A stretch of DNA of 64,000 bases from Erythrobacter sp. KY5 (GTDB lineage: Bacteria; Pseudomonadota; Alphaproteobacteria; Sphingomonadales; Sphingomonadaceae): NCBI RefSeq assembly GCF_003264115.1, contig NZ_CP021912.1, forward strand, positions 496,001-560,000, written 5' to 3'. Every line of letters begins with the position of its first letter. The first letter of the stretch is position 1. A program made the position numbers and the translations under genes. Below the pieces are notes generated by a model. The model worked only from the letters and a program-made list of their open reading frames with translations. It searched no databases and was not told the DNA's origin. Positions 50,481-60,226 of the stretch are shown piece by piece.

Positions 50481-52280
50481 ATGCTGGTCGAGCGGCGCCG
50501 TTCTGCTTTTCCGCGCAGCTTTCTGGTCCGTGCTGGGGTCGCTTGGGCCCTCGTCAGTGCCCTGCTGATCGCTGTGAACTGGAACGCCATTGCAACACAT
50601 CGGTTCCCCGATCCCGATGACATCATGCGCCTGCTCCAGGTGCGCGATCTGATTGCGGGCCAGAGCTGGTTCGATCTTGCGCAGTACCGCGTCGATGCGC
50701 CGGGCGGCGGTGTCGGTATGCACTGGTCGCGGCTGGTCGACCTGCCGATTGTCCTGATCATCTTGATCCTGACACCGATCGTGGGAGCAGGCGCGGCGGA
50801 GGCCACGGCCCTGATCGCCGTGCCGCTGATCACGCTTCTGGCCGTCATCCTGCTCGCCTCGCGCATTGCCTGGCGTTTGATGGGAGAGGAGGAGGCGACA
50901 TTGACGGCCCTGGTGGTCGCGCTTTCGGTGCCGGTTCTCTTCCAGCTCGGTCCCTTGCGTGTCGATCATCATGGCTGGCAGATTGTTTGCGCTCTGGCCG
51001 CGGTGAACGGCCTGATGGCGCGTTCTCCCAAGGCTGGTGGATGGGTCATCGGCAGCGCGCTTGCCATCTGGCTTTCGATCTCGATCGAGGGCCTCCCCCT
51101 TGCGGCAGCGTTCTTCGCAATTCTCGCTTTTCGCTGGCTGCGTCATCGCGGTTCACGTGCTTGGCTGGTGAGCGCGATCCAGGCTCTCGCCATTGTCAGC
51201 GTGGCGCTGTTCGGATTGACACGCGGGTTCGGCGATCTGCTTGCCTATTGCGATGCAGTCAGCCCGATCCACCTTGCCATGTTCGCGTGGGGGGCGCTGG
51301 TGCTCTCGCTTTTCGCGCGTTTTGAGCCCGTACCGCGCGGGGTTCTCGTAATCGGATTCGCACTGGCCGGTGGCGGCGCGGTTGCAATGCTGCTTCACAA
51401 CGCGCCCCAATGCGCGACCGGAGGCGGATTTTCAGCGCTCGATCCGGTCGTGGCGCGTTACTGGCATGCAAACGTCTTGGAGGGCATGCCGATCTGGCGT
51501 CAGTCGCTCATCACCGCGCTGCAATTCGCAGTGACGCCTCTGATTGCGCTGGGGGCGGCGATCAATCTTGCTTCACGTTCGCACGACTGGCTGCGCCAAT
51601 TCTGGATCGACTACGCCATCATACTCGCCGCAGCCTTTTTGGTGTCGATCTTCGTTTCACGCGCCGGAGCCGTTGCCTGTGCGTTGGCTGCCGCGCCGCT
51701 TGCCTGGCAGCTTCGCCACTGGCTGCGCGCTATCCGTTCAATGGAGCGGCCAGCGCCGAGGATGGCTGCGATGGTGGGTGTCTGCTGCGCGCTGCTGCCC
51801 GCATTGCCTGCAATGTTGCTGGCAAGCGCCTTGCCCGCCAAGGCTATGCCGAGCGGCGCTACGGTAACCCCTGGAGGGAAAGCTGCTCTCAAGGCAATCG
51901 ATTGCCGAGTGCAGGATGCTGGCAAAGCGCTATCCGCATTGCCGACCGGCGAATTCTATGCGCCGCTCGACATTGCGCCCGAACTGCTTCTGGTAAGTGA
52001 ACACTCGGTCATCGCAACTGGACACCATCGCGGTGACAAGGCCATGAAAGTGCTGATCGAGACCGCTTTGGCGGACGAACAGGCCGCTTATGAAGCGCTC
52101 CGTGAGCGCGGTACATCCTATGTCGCGATCTGCCCTAATCTTGGCGAAGCGCGCATGTACTCGAGGATCAACCCGAATGGCTTTGTTGCAGATCTCGTCA
52201 AGGGTGACGTGCCCGATTGGATGGAGCCAATCGCGCTCGATGGATTGTCAGGCCTTCAGGTTTGGCGAATTGCGCGGTGA
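50481..52280 (+). CDS. Polytopic membrane protein, GT-C glycosyltransferase-like
   Basis: A 599-residue protein with about 12 hydrophobic helices. A first external loop contains HRFPDPDDIMRLLQVRDLI and APGGGVGMHWSRLVDLP; the acidic DPDD and the HWSR segment resemble the first loop of GT-C enzymes such as STT3. The C-terminal ~120 residues form a soluble domain outside the membrane (from AIDCRVQDAG). It probably moves a sugar from a lipid carrier, given the GtrA and UGM-like genes 6 bases and one gene upstream. Donor and acceptor are unknown. Confidence 0.75.
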   Translation: MLVERRRSAFPRSFLVRAGVAWALVSALLIAVNWNAIATHRFPDPDDIMRLLQVRDLIAGQSWFDLAQYRVDAPGGGVGMHWSRLVDLPIVLIILILTPIVGAGAAEATALIAVPLITLLAVILLASRIAWRLMGEEEATLTALVVALSVPVLFQLGPLRVDHHGWQIVCALAAVNGLMARSPKAGGWVIGSALAIWLSISIEGLPLAAAFFAILAFRWLRHRGSRAWLVSAIQALAIVSVALFGLTRGFGDLLAYCDAVSPIHLAMFAWGALVLSLFARFEPVPRGVLVIGFALAGGGAVAMLLHNAPQCATGGGFSALDPVVARYWHANVLEGMPIWRQSLITALQFAVTPLIALGAAINLASRSHDWLRQFWIDYAIILAAAFLVSIFVSRAGAVACALAAAPLAWQLRHWLRAIRSMERPAPRMAAMVGVCCALLPALPAMLLASALPAKAMPSGATVTPGGKAALKAIDCRVQDAGKALSALPTGEFYAPLDIAPELLLVSEHSVIATGHHRGDKAMKVLIETALADEQAAYEALRERGTSYVAICPNLGEARMYSRINPNGFVADLVKGDVPDWMEPIALDGLSGLQVWRIAR

Positions 52281-52296
52281 CGAGATAGCCAATCGG

Positions 52297-52803
52297 CTAG
52301 GCCGGCACGAAATCCATGGCGACACCGTTGATGCAGTGCCGCTTGCCTGTCGGGCGCGGGCCATCGCCAAAAATGTGTCCAAGGTGTCCGCCGCAATCGG
52401 CGCAGTGCACCTCTGTGCGCGGAAAACCGATCTTATGGTCGATCGAAGTGCCCACGGCGCTGTTGTCGATCGGCTGCCAGAAGCTTGGCCAGCCTGTTCC
52501 GCTGTCATATTTGTGCGCGGAGGAATAGAGCCGATTGCCACAGCCTGCGCATTTGTAGACGCCGCGCCGTTTTTCATCGTTGAGCGGTGAAGTGTAAGCC
52601 CGCTCCGTTCCTGCCTCGCGGAGAATGCGGAACTCTTCGCGGGTCAGCTGACGTCGCCACTGGCCCTCGCTCTTCGAGACGCGGAACGAGCGTTCCTTGC
52701 GATACTCGGTGCCGCTCCCGCCGCAGCTGGCTAGCAGCGGCATGGCAGCGGCAACGCCGGTTGCAGCGATGAAGGTGCGGCGACTGGTCAGGTTGAACGG
52801 CAT
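52297..52803 (-). CDS. msrB: Exported peptide methionine sulfoxide reductase B
   Basis: MsrB reduces methionine-R-sulfoxide. The 168-residue protein has the catalytic Cys in KRHCINGVAM, zinc ligands CAGCGNRL and CADCGGHLGH, and SGTGWPSFWQPI. The N-terminus TSRRTFIAATGVAAAMPLLASC combines a twin-arginine motif with a lipobox (LASC), so it may be exported by Tat and lipid-anchored. Together with the exported MsrA at 33392-34078 it gives the envelope both stereospecific reductases. It is convergent with the GT-C-like gene. Confidence 0.96.
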   Translation of the reverse strand: MPFNLTSRRTFIAATGVAAAMPLLASCGGSGTEYRKERSFRVSKSEGQWRRQLTREEFRILREAGTERAYTSPLNDEKRRGVYKCAGCGNRLYSSAHKYDSGTGWPSFWQPIDNSAVGTSIDHKIGFPRTEVHCADCGGHLGHIFGDGPRPTGKRHCINGVAMDFVPA

Positions 52804-52896
52804 GGGCGATCCCTCGCGAATTGAGTGTGTTTCTACACTCTAGTACGTCGCAAAAGCCCGAAAAGTTTCACCTCGTCTCTGCTCAAGCAAGTCCGA

Positions 52897-54234
52897 TCAG
52901 AACTCGGTGATTTCCACTTCGAGCTTGCGGAAGCCATGCACGAAGTTGGCTCGCACGCGCTCGACATCGCCCGCGACATGCACGCGCATGCGGCGTTTGT
53001 GCATTTCTTCGAGCAATACGCGCAGCTGGAGTTCAGCGAGGCGAGCACCCACGCAGCGGTGAATGCCATAGCCAAAGGCGATATGCCGCTTGGCGTTTTC
53101 GCGTTCAAGGTCAAGCTTGTGCGGCTCCGGGAAGATCTCGGCCTCGTGGTTGGCGGCAAGATACCACAGTACCACCTTGTCGCCCTTCTTGATGGTCTTG
53201 CCGAAAACCTCGGTATCTTCGGTGCAGGTGCGGCGCATGTGGGCGAGCGGGGTCTGCATGCGGAGCATTTCCTGCACTGCGTTCGGAATGATGTCGGGGT
53301 TTTCCTCGAACAGCTTGCGCTGGTCGGGGAACTTGTCGAGCGCATGGACAAAGCCGCTCATCGAGTTGCGCGTGGTGTCGTTACCGCCAACGATCAGGAG
53401 GATAAGATTGCCCATGAATTCCTCAGGGCGCATCTGGTTCATCGCTTCCGAGTGGATCATCATCGAGATGAGGTCGTTGCCGGGCTCCTTCTCCATCGTG
53501 CGCTCGATCCAGAGCGACTGAAAATATGCCGCCATTTCGTGCAGGAATTCCCAGCGCATCTCGTCCAGTTCGCGCACGGTCGCGAGCTCGGTATCGCCTG
53601 ACCAATCCGACCAGAAGGTGAGCATCCGGCGGTCTTCCCACGGAAAGCCGAACAGGATGGCGAGCATGCCGGTGGTGAGCTCGATCGACACCTTGTCAAC
53701 CCAGTCGAACACCTCGCCGCGCGGTAGCGTGTCGAGAAGTTCGCCGGTGCGCTGGCGAATCTCCGGCTCCATTTCCTTCATGCCTGATGGCGTGAACTTG
53801 GGAGCGACGGTGCGACGCTGCCCGGTGTGCTGCGGGCGATCCATCGCGATGAACATCGGAAGCTCGCGGCGGTCGACACCGCTTTCGGCAATTTCTTCCT
53901 CGGACAGGCGTTCGAGGATCGTGATGCCGCCATACTCCCAGCTGGAGGAGAAGGTTTCGGGCAGAGCCTCGATATGCTGGATCGCCTTGTGGCCGACGAC
54001 CGACCAGTACGGGCCGTAGGGGCTGTCAGGGATCCAATGGAGCGGTCCGGCCGCCTGCATTTCCGCAACGATCGGCTGCCACTTGTCTTCGTAATAGATG
54101 TCGGAGCGGCTGAGGTCCCATTTGTGCGTGTGCTGCGGGCGCTCTTCCGGATTCTTCGCGAAATGCTCGGTAAGCGCCTCGTACGCCGTTGGCGATGTGC
54201 GAACCTTGGGACGTTCGGGTGCGATGCTGGCCAT
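52897..54234 (-). CDS. Cytochrome P450, CYP153-like alkane hydroxylase
   Basis: A 445-residue soluble P450. The I-helix GGNDTTRNSMSG, the EMLRMQTPLAHMRRT (ExxR) segment and the haem motif FGYGIHRCVGARLAELQ are clear. NDLISMMIHSEAMNQM, MFIAMDRPQHTGQRR and TPLAHMRRT match what I know of the CYP153 family, which hydroxylates terminal carbons of alkanes and fatty chains. The ATG at 54234 has AAGGAGAG just upstream. CYP153 needs a ferredoxin and a reductase; a matching reductase lies at 58919-60163, but no ferredoxin gene is in between. Confidence 0.93.
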   Translation of the reverse strand: MASIAPERPKVRTSPTAYEALTEHFAKNPEERPQHTHKWDLSRSDIYYEDKWQPIVAEMQAAGPLHWIPDSPYGPYWSVVGHKAIQHIEALPETFSSSWEYGGITILERLSEEEIAESGVDRRELPMFIAMDRPQHTGQRRTVAPKFTPSGMKEMEPEIRQRTGELLDTLPRGEVFDWVDKVSIELTTGMLAILFGFPWEDRRMLTFWSDWSGDTELATVRELDEMRWEFLHEMAAYFQSLWIERTMEKEPGNDLISMMIHSEAMNQMRPEEFMGNLILLIVGGNDTTRNSMSGFVHALDKFPDQRKLFEENPDIIPNAVQEMLRMQTPLAHMRRTCTEDTEVFGKTIKKGDKVVLWYLAANHEAEIFPEPHKLDLERENAKRHIAFGYGIHRCVGARLAELQLRVLLEEMHKRRMRVHVAGDVERVRANFVHGFRKLEVEITEF

Positions 54235-54343
54235 ATCTCTCTCCTTGGGAGGAGCCTTTGCCGCTACGGCAGCCGTTCCTCTCTCTCGATTCACATCCTG
54301 CCGTAACTGACAGCAATGTCAATAGTCGGTTTCGATTGGCTAC

Positions 54344-55648
54344 CTATTCTGCCGGTTCAAGCGCTGCGGGTGCTTTTTCTCTGCTACCCAACCAGCCGCG
54401 CTTTTTCTTTTCGCGTCCAGCTCCGCCCGATTTCATCACGCGCTTGCGGAACCAAAGGGAGCCCCCTTTGACGAGCAGAACAACCGCGAGCGCCTGCCAC
54501 GCCAGCGCGGCAGCGTGGGGCCAGAGCGCCGGGTCGAGTGCGGCACGTGCCAGCATTGCAAATGGTGAGGAGAGCGGGAAGATAATCGCAAACATCTCCA
54601 GCGCGGTCCCCGGCTGAGTTATCGTGTAGGCCGCGAGGAAGAACACCATCAGCTGCATCATCGTGACCGGCATCGACATGGTCTGCACTTCGCGCACCGT
54701 GTTCGCCATGGCTCCGATCGTCAGGAACATCGCGCCGAGCAAAAGGTAAGCCATCGAAAAATAGATGATGCCCAACGCAAGGAAGAGCGGCCAGCCAACC
54801 GCAGGGCCCGGCAGGTTGCTGAAGTCGGTCTGTGTCACGGTCTGGATCGCGTCTTCGGCGAGAGCCCAGAAACCCCAACCGACCATGCCCCACACGGCGA
54901 TCCCGACGAAGGACACGCCCAACATCGCGAACAGCTTGCCCATGAACACCGCATCCATCGGAATGGCTGCGGCGAGGATTTCGATGATCTTGTTGCCCTT
55001 CTCCTCTGCAAGGTTTGACAGAACCATTCCTGCAAGCAGCATGGTCAGAAGGAACATCACCATCTGCGCTGCCTGCGCTGTTCGGATGCGGTTGGAGCGC
55101 TCGCTAGCGGCGCTGGATGCAACGGCCTGACTGCTCGATCGCGGAATTGTGAGCGGGGTTGCCGATGTGACCTGCGCGGCGATCAGTTCAACCGGCCCCT
55201 GCCAGCGGCGCAGCTGGCGTTCGGTTCCGACCACTTCGGGCGAGGCCGGCGTTCCGGTCACGATAGCGGCGTAATTGCCCCTGCGGGCTTCCATGAATTC
55301 GCGCGCGTCGAAGGCCGGATCGGCAACCGCCTCGGGCACTTCGCGAAGGATCGGGACCGCACCGCCCAGTTGCGGTGCAAGGCTGTCGCGAGCCTCGATC
55401 ATGGCGGCATTGTCGCTTTCCGACATCGCCAGTCCCACTTCGATCACCACTGCATCGCGGGCCACCTGACCGCCGACCGCGCCTGCGAGACCGCCCACGA
55501 TCACCGGAAACAGCGGACCGATGAGGAAGAACAAGAAAGCGCGGCTGAACAGCACGGCGACAAAGTCGCGGCGCGCAATCACCCACGCGGCTTCGAGCCG
55601 TGAGAGACGCGGGCGCGCGTCGATGGATGCCTGGTCGTGAACGCTCAT
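54344..55648 (-). CDS. ABC-2 type transporter permease
   Basis: A 434-residue permease of the NatB/ABC-2 type. The first helix (about 32-60) is followed by a large extracytoplasmic domain, then five to six helices (about 195-400). LSNLAEEKGNKIIEILAAAI is the conserved cytoplasmic motif. It ends in a basic tail (KKKRGWLGSREK). The start overlaps the ATPase stop (ATGA). Together they form an exporter; the NatAB name reflects sodium export in Bacillus, but the substrate here is unknown. Confidence 0.9.
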   Translation of the reverse strand: MSVHDQASIDARPRLSRLEAAWVIARRDFVAVLFSRAFLFFLIGPLFPVIVGGLAGAVGGQVARDAVVIEVGLAMSESDNAAMIEARDSLAPQLGGAVPILREVPEAVADPAFDAREFMEARRGNYAAIVTGTPASPEVVGTERQLRRWQGPVELIAAQVTSATPLTIPRSSSQAVASSAASERSNRIRTAQAAQMVMFLLTMLLAGMVLSNLAEEKGNKIIEILAAAIPMDAVFMGKLFAMLGVSFVGIAVWGMVGWGFWALAEDAIQTVTQTDFSNLPGPAVGWPLFLALGIIYFSMAYLLLGAMFLTIGAMANTVREVQTMSMPVTMMQLMVFFLAAYTITQPGTALEMFAIIFPLSSPFAMLARAALDPALWPHAAALAWQALAVVLLVKGGSLWFRKRVMKSGGAGREKKKRGWLGSREKAPAALEPAE

Positions 55649-56631
55649 GAGCGGGCTCCTTGTGCATCGGCTTCGAGCTGGCGCGCTGCCGCTTCGCCGG
55701 CGATGGCGACAAAGGCATCATGAAGGCCCGCGCGCTCGATCGAGAGTGACAGGATACCCGCGTCACCTTCGATGAGCTGGCGCAGGAGTGGCTCGACGCC
55801 GGTCTCGGGCAGCGAGAAATAGAAGAAATCGCCTTCTCGGCGCGCGTCATCGGGCAGCGCGGCGGTCCATGCGCCATCGCGTGCGCGGGTCTCAAGCCTG
55901 ACCTGAGCCGGAATGCGGTCGCGTGCCGTCTCGACGCTGCCCGCATAAGGCACCTTGCCGCCCGCGATGATGGCAACGCCTTCGCACAAACGTTCTGCAT
56001 GGTGGATTACGTGGGTCGAAAAGATCACCGTTACGCCATCTTCGGCGAGGTTGCGGATCATGCCTTCAAGCTTGCCCTGATTGATCGCATCGAGCCCCGA
56101 GAACGGTTCGTCCAGCACCACAAGACGTGGGCGATGGACCAGCGTACCAAGCAATTGTACGGTTTGCGCCATGCCTTTCGAGAGCTGTTTGATCGTTCGC
56201 TCTGCCGCGTGGAGCAGCTGGTGGCGTTCCAGCAACTCCATTCCTCGTTTGCGCCCTTCGGCAAGTGAAAGTCCGCGCAGCGCGCCCATGAAGGCAATCG
56301 CCTCGATGGCTTTCATCGCGGGGTAGAGGCCGCGCTCTTCCGGCAAGTAACCGATAAGGCGACCGATATCGTGCGGCCTGTCGTGTCCGAAGACACGGCG
56401 AATGCCTTCGTCCGGGTCGATAATGCCAAGGAGCATGCGAAGCGTGGTCGTCTTGCCTGCTCCGTTGGGGCCAAGTACGCCATAAATGGCGCCTTCGGGC
56501 ACGGAGAGATCGACACCGTCGACTGCGCGCGTGCCGTCAAAACTCTTGACGAGACCGCGGGCTTCGATTGCGAGAGGACGAGACATTGCTTTGGCGTCAT
56601 GGTGGAGCGCTGCTGCATTGTCTGGCGTCAT
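55645..56631 (-). CDS. ABC transporter ATP-binding protein, NatA-like
   Basis: A 328-residue ATPase with Walker A GPNGAGKTTT, the signature LSKGMAQ (a variant of LSGGQ), Walker B LVVLDEPFSGLD and the switch His in VIFSTHVIHHAE, plus a C-terminal DUF4162-like domain. It powers the permease encoded next. I chose the ATG at 56631 because AGG-TAGG lies about 7 bases upstream; ATGs at 56586, 56649 and 56655 remain possible. Its promoter faces queG across about 70 bases. Confidence 0.9.
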   Translation of the reverse strand: MTPDNAAALHHDAKAMSRPLAIEARGLVKSFDGTRAVDGVDLSVPEGAIYGVLGPNGAGKTTTLRMLLGIIDPDEGIRRVFGHDRPHDIGRLIGYLPEERGLYPAMKAIEAIAFMGALRGLSLAEGRKRGMELLERHQLLHAAERTIKQLSKGMAQTVQLLGTLVHRPRLVVLDEPFSGLDAINQGKLEGMIRNLAEDGVTVIFSTHVIHHAERLCEGVAIIAGGKVPYAGSVETARDRIPAQVRLETRARDGAWTAALPDDARREGDFFYFSLPETGVEPLLRQLIEGDAGILSLSIERAGLHDAFVAIAGEAAARQLEADAQGARS

Positions 56632-56701
56632 GTGTTGGCCTACCTGCATATGCATGAGCGCGGGAGTTAACGTGCGAAACTGAACGGGAGCAACCCGAAA
56701 C

Positions 56702-57763
56702 GTGGTTAACAGCGCGGCAACCTTTAACTTAACAGAGCGCATCCAGGAGAAGGCGGCAAGCCTCGGCTTCGCAGCTTGTGGGTTTGCCAGTGCGCGCGAA
56801 GATCCTGTGCGGGCACAGCGGCTTGAGCAATGGCTGGGCGAAGGCAATCACGGATCGATGGAGTGGATGGAAACCCGCCTCCATCACCGCCGTTCCCCGC
56901 AGGGGCTGTGGCCAGAAGCACGCAGCGTGATTGCGCTCGGCATGAGCTATGCGCCCGCACATGACCCGATGGCGCTGACAGCGCACCCGGACCGAGCGCG
57001 GATCTCGATCTATGCGCAAGGCAAGGATTATCACGACGTCGTGAAGAAGCGCCTGAAAGCTCTGGCGCGCTGGCTCGTTGCGGAAGAGAGGGGGGCCGAG
57101 GTCAAGGTTTTTGTCGACACTGCCCCGGTGATGGAAAAGCCGCTGGGCGAGGCGGCAGGGATCGGTTGGCAAGGCAAACACACCAATCTTGTCAGCCCCG
57201 ATCACGGCAGCTGGCTGTTTCTCGGTGCGATCTACACGACGCTTGAGCTGGACGCAGCGCAGCCTCATCGCGACCAATGCGGATCGTGCCGCGCTTGTCT
57301 CGATGCCTGCCCGACCGATGCATTCCCGCAACCCTACAAGCTCGATGCTCGCCGTTGCATTTCCTACCTCACCATCGAGCACAGAGGCCCCGTTGAAGAG
57401 GAATTTCGCGAAGCGCTGGGCAACCGGATCTATGGCTGCGACGATTGCCTGGCTGTGTGCCCCTGGAACAAGTTCGCAAGCCAGGCGAATGCAGCGCGAG
57501 AATTTCTTCCAAGAGCGGAGTTGACCGCGCCAAGGTTGGCGGATTTTCTCTGTCTTGATGATGCCGGTTTCCGCTCGCTGTTCTCCGGCTCTCCGATCAA
57601 GCGGATCGGTCGGGACCGTTTCGTGCGAAACTGTCTTTATGCGGCGGGCAACAGCGGCGATGCCCGCTTGCTGGCGCAGGTGAATGCGCTCGCATCAGAC
57701 CCGGACCCCGCGATTGCCGATGCTGCAAGCTGGGCGGCTCGGCGGCTGGGAACCGTGCGCTAG
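56702..57763 (+). CDS. queG: Epoxyqueuosine reductase
   Basis: QueG performs the last step of queuosine tRNA modification, using cobalamin and two [4Fe-4S] clusters. The ferredoxin-like motifs [16 protein letters not shown] and [11 protein letters not shown] are present, with the family N-terminal regions GFAACGFA and [12 protein letters not shown] and the [21 protein letters not shown] block. The 353 residues match the family. It starts with GTG. Its stop shares CTAG (57760-57763) with the convergent CoA transferase gene. Confidence 0.96.
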   Translation: MVNSAATFNLTERIQEKAASLGFAACGFASAREDPVRAQRLEQWLGEGNHGSMEWMETRLHHRRSPQGLWPEARSVIALGMSYAPAHDPMALTAHPDRARISIYAQGKDYHDVVKKRLKALARWLVAEERGAEVKVFVDTAPVMEKPLGEAAGIGWQGKHTNLVSPDHGSWLFLGAIYTTLELDAAQPHRDQCGSCRACLDACPTDAFPQPYKLDARRCISYLTIEHRGPVEEEFREALGNRIYGCDDCLAVCPWNKFASQANAAREFLPRAELTAPRLADFLCLDDAGFRSLFSGSPIKRIGRDRFVRNCLYAAGNSGDARLLAQVNALASDPDPAIADAASWAARRLGTVR

Positions 57764-58911
57764 ACCTCTTCGTCATGCTCGCCCAGCAACGGCGCGTGAG
57801 GGAGCGGGCCTGCTGACCAGTCGCCGTACCGGATGGGATCGCGCATCTGGAACAACGCACCCTCAGTGGGGTGTTCGCTGCGTTCGAAAAAGCCGCTGTC
57901 GTGCAAGTGCGGGTCGTCGATCACGTCATCGAGGTCGGTCACCGGCATACAGGGAATGTTGGCCTCCCGCAGGATCGAGAGGCACTCGTTCGTGGTCTTG
58001 GCTTTCGTCAGCTCACCGATGCGCTGGTACAGTTCTGGCCCCGCTGACATGATGGCTCTCACATCTTTAAAGCGCTCCTCGCTCGCCATCTCGGGATCGC
58101 CCAGGAGGCCGATCACGTAAGGGAAGTGTTGCGGCACGTAAGGCACGATGCTGATCCAGCCATCACTGGTCTGGAACGGTTGACGATCGGGATCGACCTG
58201 GCGCGAATATCCAGCATCGCCATTGGGCGGATCGAATGTCTTCGCATCAAGGTGCTCTTTCAACATGAAGCTCGCGAAAGCTTCGAACATCGGCACCTCG
58301 ACATGCTGACCCTTGCCGGTTCGCAGGCGGTGGATGATGGCTGCTTGCGTCGCATAGGCTGCGTGCAGCCCCGCAACTTTGTCAGCGATCAGCGAGGGCA
58401 GGTAACGAGGGCGATTGTCACCATCGACGCGTGGCAGCAGAGATGTCGCACCGGTGGCTGCCTGAATGACGTCGTCATAAGCCTGCAATCCATCATAGGG
58501 ACCACCCGAGGCAAAGCCGACGCAGTGAACGTAGATGATCTCGGGATTCAAGGCCTTGACCGCTTCGTAGCCGAAGCCCAGTCGCTCAATTGCAGCCTTG
58601 CGTATGTTGTGAATGAAGACATCCGCTTCGCTCAGCATCTTGCGCAGGCGATCAACGTGGGCCGCGTCCTTCAGGTCGAGCACCACGGACTTTTTGCCGC
58701 GATTCAAAGCGATGAAGCCGGGGGCCAACCCCGGAGTTTGGGCCGCTCTGGCGCTGTATCGGTAGACATCGCCGCCCGGCGCTTCGATCTTGGTCACCTC
58801 CGCCCCGTGATCGGCAAGAATCTGCGTGGCATACGGGCCGAAAACGACGCTGGTCAGGTCAATGACCTTGATGCCTTCGAGCATCGGCCTGTTGTCACCG
58901 GCGCGAATCAT
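57760..58911 (-). CDS. Family III CoA transferase (CaiB/BaiF)
   Basis: A 383-residue protein with family III signatures: [35 protein letters not shown] N-terminus, [32 protein letters not shown] and the region [11 protein letters not shown] with the catalytic Asp. Such enzymes move CoA between acids or act as racemases. It lies 7 bases after the ferredoxin-reductase gene, so they share a transcript. A role in breaking down alkane- or fatty-acid-derived acids would fit the nearby CYP153, but is inference. Confidence 0.93.
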   Translation of the reverse strand: MIRAGDNRPMLEGIKVIDLTSVVFGPYATQILADHGAEVTKIEAPGGDVYRYSARAAQTPGLAPGFIALNRGKKSVVLDLKDAAHVDRLRKMLSEADVFIHNIRKAAIERLGFGYEAVKALNPEIIYVHCVGFASGGPYDGLQAYDDVIQAATGATSLLPRVDGDNRPRYLPSLIADKVAGLHAAYATQAAIIHRLRTGKGQHVEVPMFEAFASFMLKEHLDAKTFDPPNGDAGYSRQVDPDRQPFQTSDGWISIVPYVPQHFPYVIGLLGDPEMASEERFKDVRAIMSAGPELYQRIGELTKAKTTNECLSILREANIPCMPVTDLDDVIDDPHLHDSGFFERSEHPTEGALFQMRDPIRYGDWSAGPLPHAPLLGEHDEEV

Positions 58912-58918
58912 AAGCGCG

Positions 58919-60163
58919 CTATATCAGTTCCTTGAGCTGGATATCCGTGTCGGCCAGCAGCGCCGGGTCGACCTTGTCGATGCCTCGTTCCAGCAGCTTG
59001 CGGCCCTGTACGTAGTCCTTCATCGCGTTGACGCAGTCGAAAGCGATCGGGCGGCCTTCCTTGAGGTAGACCACGCTGAACTTGCGATCCGCCGGGTCGC
59101 CGCGCACCACTGTGGCATCGTAACCGAGACTGAGACCCGCGGTCTGGAGCTTGAGGTCGTACTGATTCGACCAGAACCAGGGCAGCGCGTGATAGGGCTG
59201 TTTGTCGCCCATGATCGCGCGCGCGACGGTGTTTGCCATGTCATTTGCGTTCTGCACGGATTCAAGCCGGATGACCGCGCTCTCGGCAAACGGATTGGCG
59301 TGAGCCGCGCAATCGCCGATCGCATAGATATCATCGAGCGTCGTGCGACAGTACATGTCGACATCCACACCGTTTGCGCCCGCCGCGCCTGCTGCGATGA
59401 GCGGTGCCACGGCTGGCACGATCCCGATGCCGACCACCACCATATCACAGGCGAGCTGTTCGCCGTTTTCCAGTTGAACGCCGGTCACTTTGCCTTCTTC
59501 GCCAAGGATTTCCGAGATTCGCTGGGACAGCCGGATATCGACACCCTGACGGCGATGCTCATCTTCGTAGAACCGCGAAAGCTCTTCGCCGGCGACCCGG
59601 GCGAGTACCCGGTCCTGCATTTCGAGCAAGGTGACCTCGCAACCGAGTTTTCTGAGAACGGCAGCGGCTTCAAGGCCGATATAGCCTCCCCCGATCACCA
59701 CCGCACGCTTTGCACCGGTTTCGAGGGCTGTCATCATGGCGTCGGCATCGCGCTTGTCGCGCACGCAGAAGATATTCTTGAGGCTGGCGCCCGGAACGTC
59801 GATCCGGCGCGGGTCGCCGCCCCCGGCCCAGATAAGCTTCCTGTAAGCGATCTTCGCGCCGTCGGAGAGCGTCACTTCGTGGCGCATCCAGTCGATCTCG
59901 CTGACCCCGCAGCCAAGGCGAAGCTCTATGTCTTTGTCAGCCCAGAACTTTTCCGGGCGGATCATCATGCGCTCGAAGCTCTTGTCTCCGGCCAGATACT
60001 CTTTCGACAACGGCGGTCGCTCGTAAGGCGGCTCGGCATCGCGCCCGATCATCAGGATCGAGCTTTCGTGCCCTTGCTGGCGCAGCGCAATGGCAGCTTG
60101 CGCGCCGCCATGTCCGGTGCCGACGATAACGACATCGGCCGAAGTGGTACCAGTTGCGTTCAT
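58919..60163 (-). CDS. NAD(P)H-dependent ferredoxin/rubredoxin reductase
   Basis: A 414-residue FAD enzyme with two dinucleotide folds: [21 protein letters not shown] (FAD) and [21 protein letters not shown] (NAD(P)H), plus [13 protein letters not shown] and [11 protein letters not shown]. This is the type that feeds electrons to P450 or ring-hydroxylating ferredoxins (putidaredoxin-reductase-like). It is the best candidate partner for the CYP153-like enzyme at 52897-54234, with the ferredoxin encoded elsewhere. It is the first gene of an operon with the CoA transferase. Confidence 0.93.
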   Translation of the reverse strand: MNATGTTSADVVIVGTGHGGAQAAIALRQQGHESSILMIGRDAEPPYERPPLSKEYLAGDKSFERMMIRPEKFWADKDIELRLGCGVSEIDWMRHEVTLSDGAKIAYRKLIWAGGGDPRRIDVPGASLKNIFCVRDKRDADAMMTALETGAKRAVVIGGGYIGLEAAAVLRKLGCEVTLLEMQDRVLARVAGEELSRFYEDEHRRQGVDIRLSQRISEILGEEGKVTGVQLENGEQLACDMVVVGIGIVPAVAPLIAAGAAGANGVDVDMYCRTTLDDIYAIGDCAAHANPFAESAVIRLESVQNANDMANTVARAIMGDKQPYHALPWFWSNQYDLKLQTAGLSLGYDATVVRGDPADRKFSVVYLKEGRPIAFDCVNAMKDYVQGRKLLERGIDKVDPALLADTDIQLKELI

Positions 60164-60226
60164 GGGCAGGGGCGTTCGCCCGAAACCATGGTCCGCGTCA
60201 AGTGCGGCCCGGTCCGCCAGATGGGT

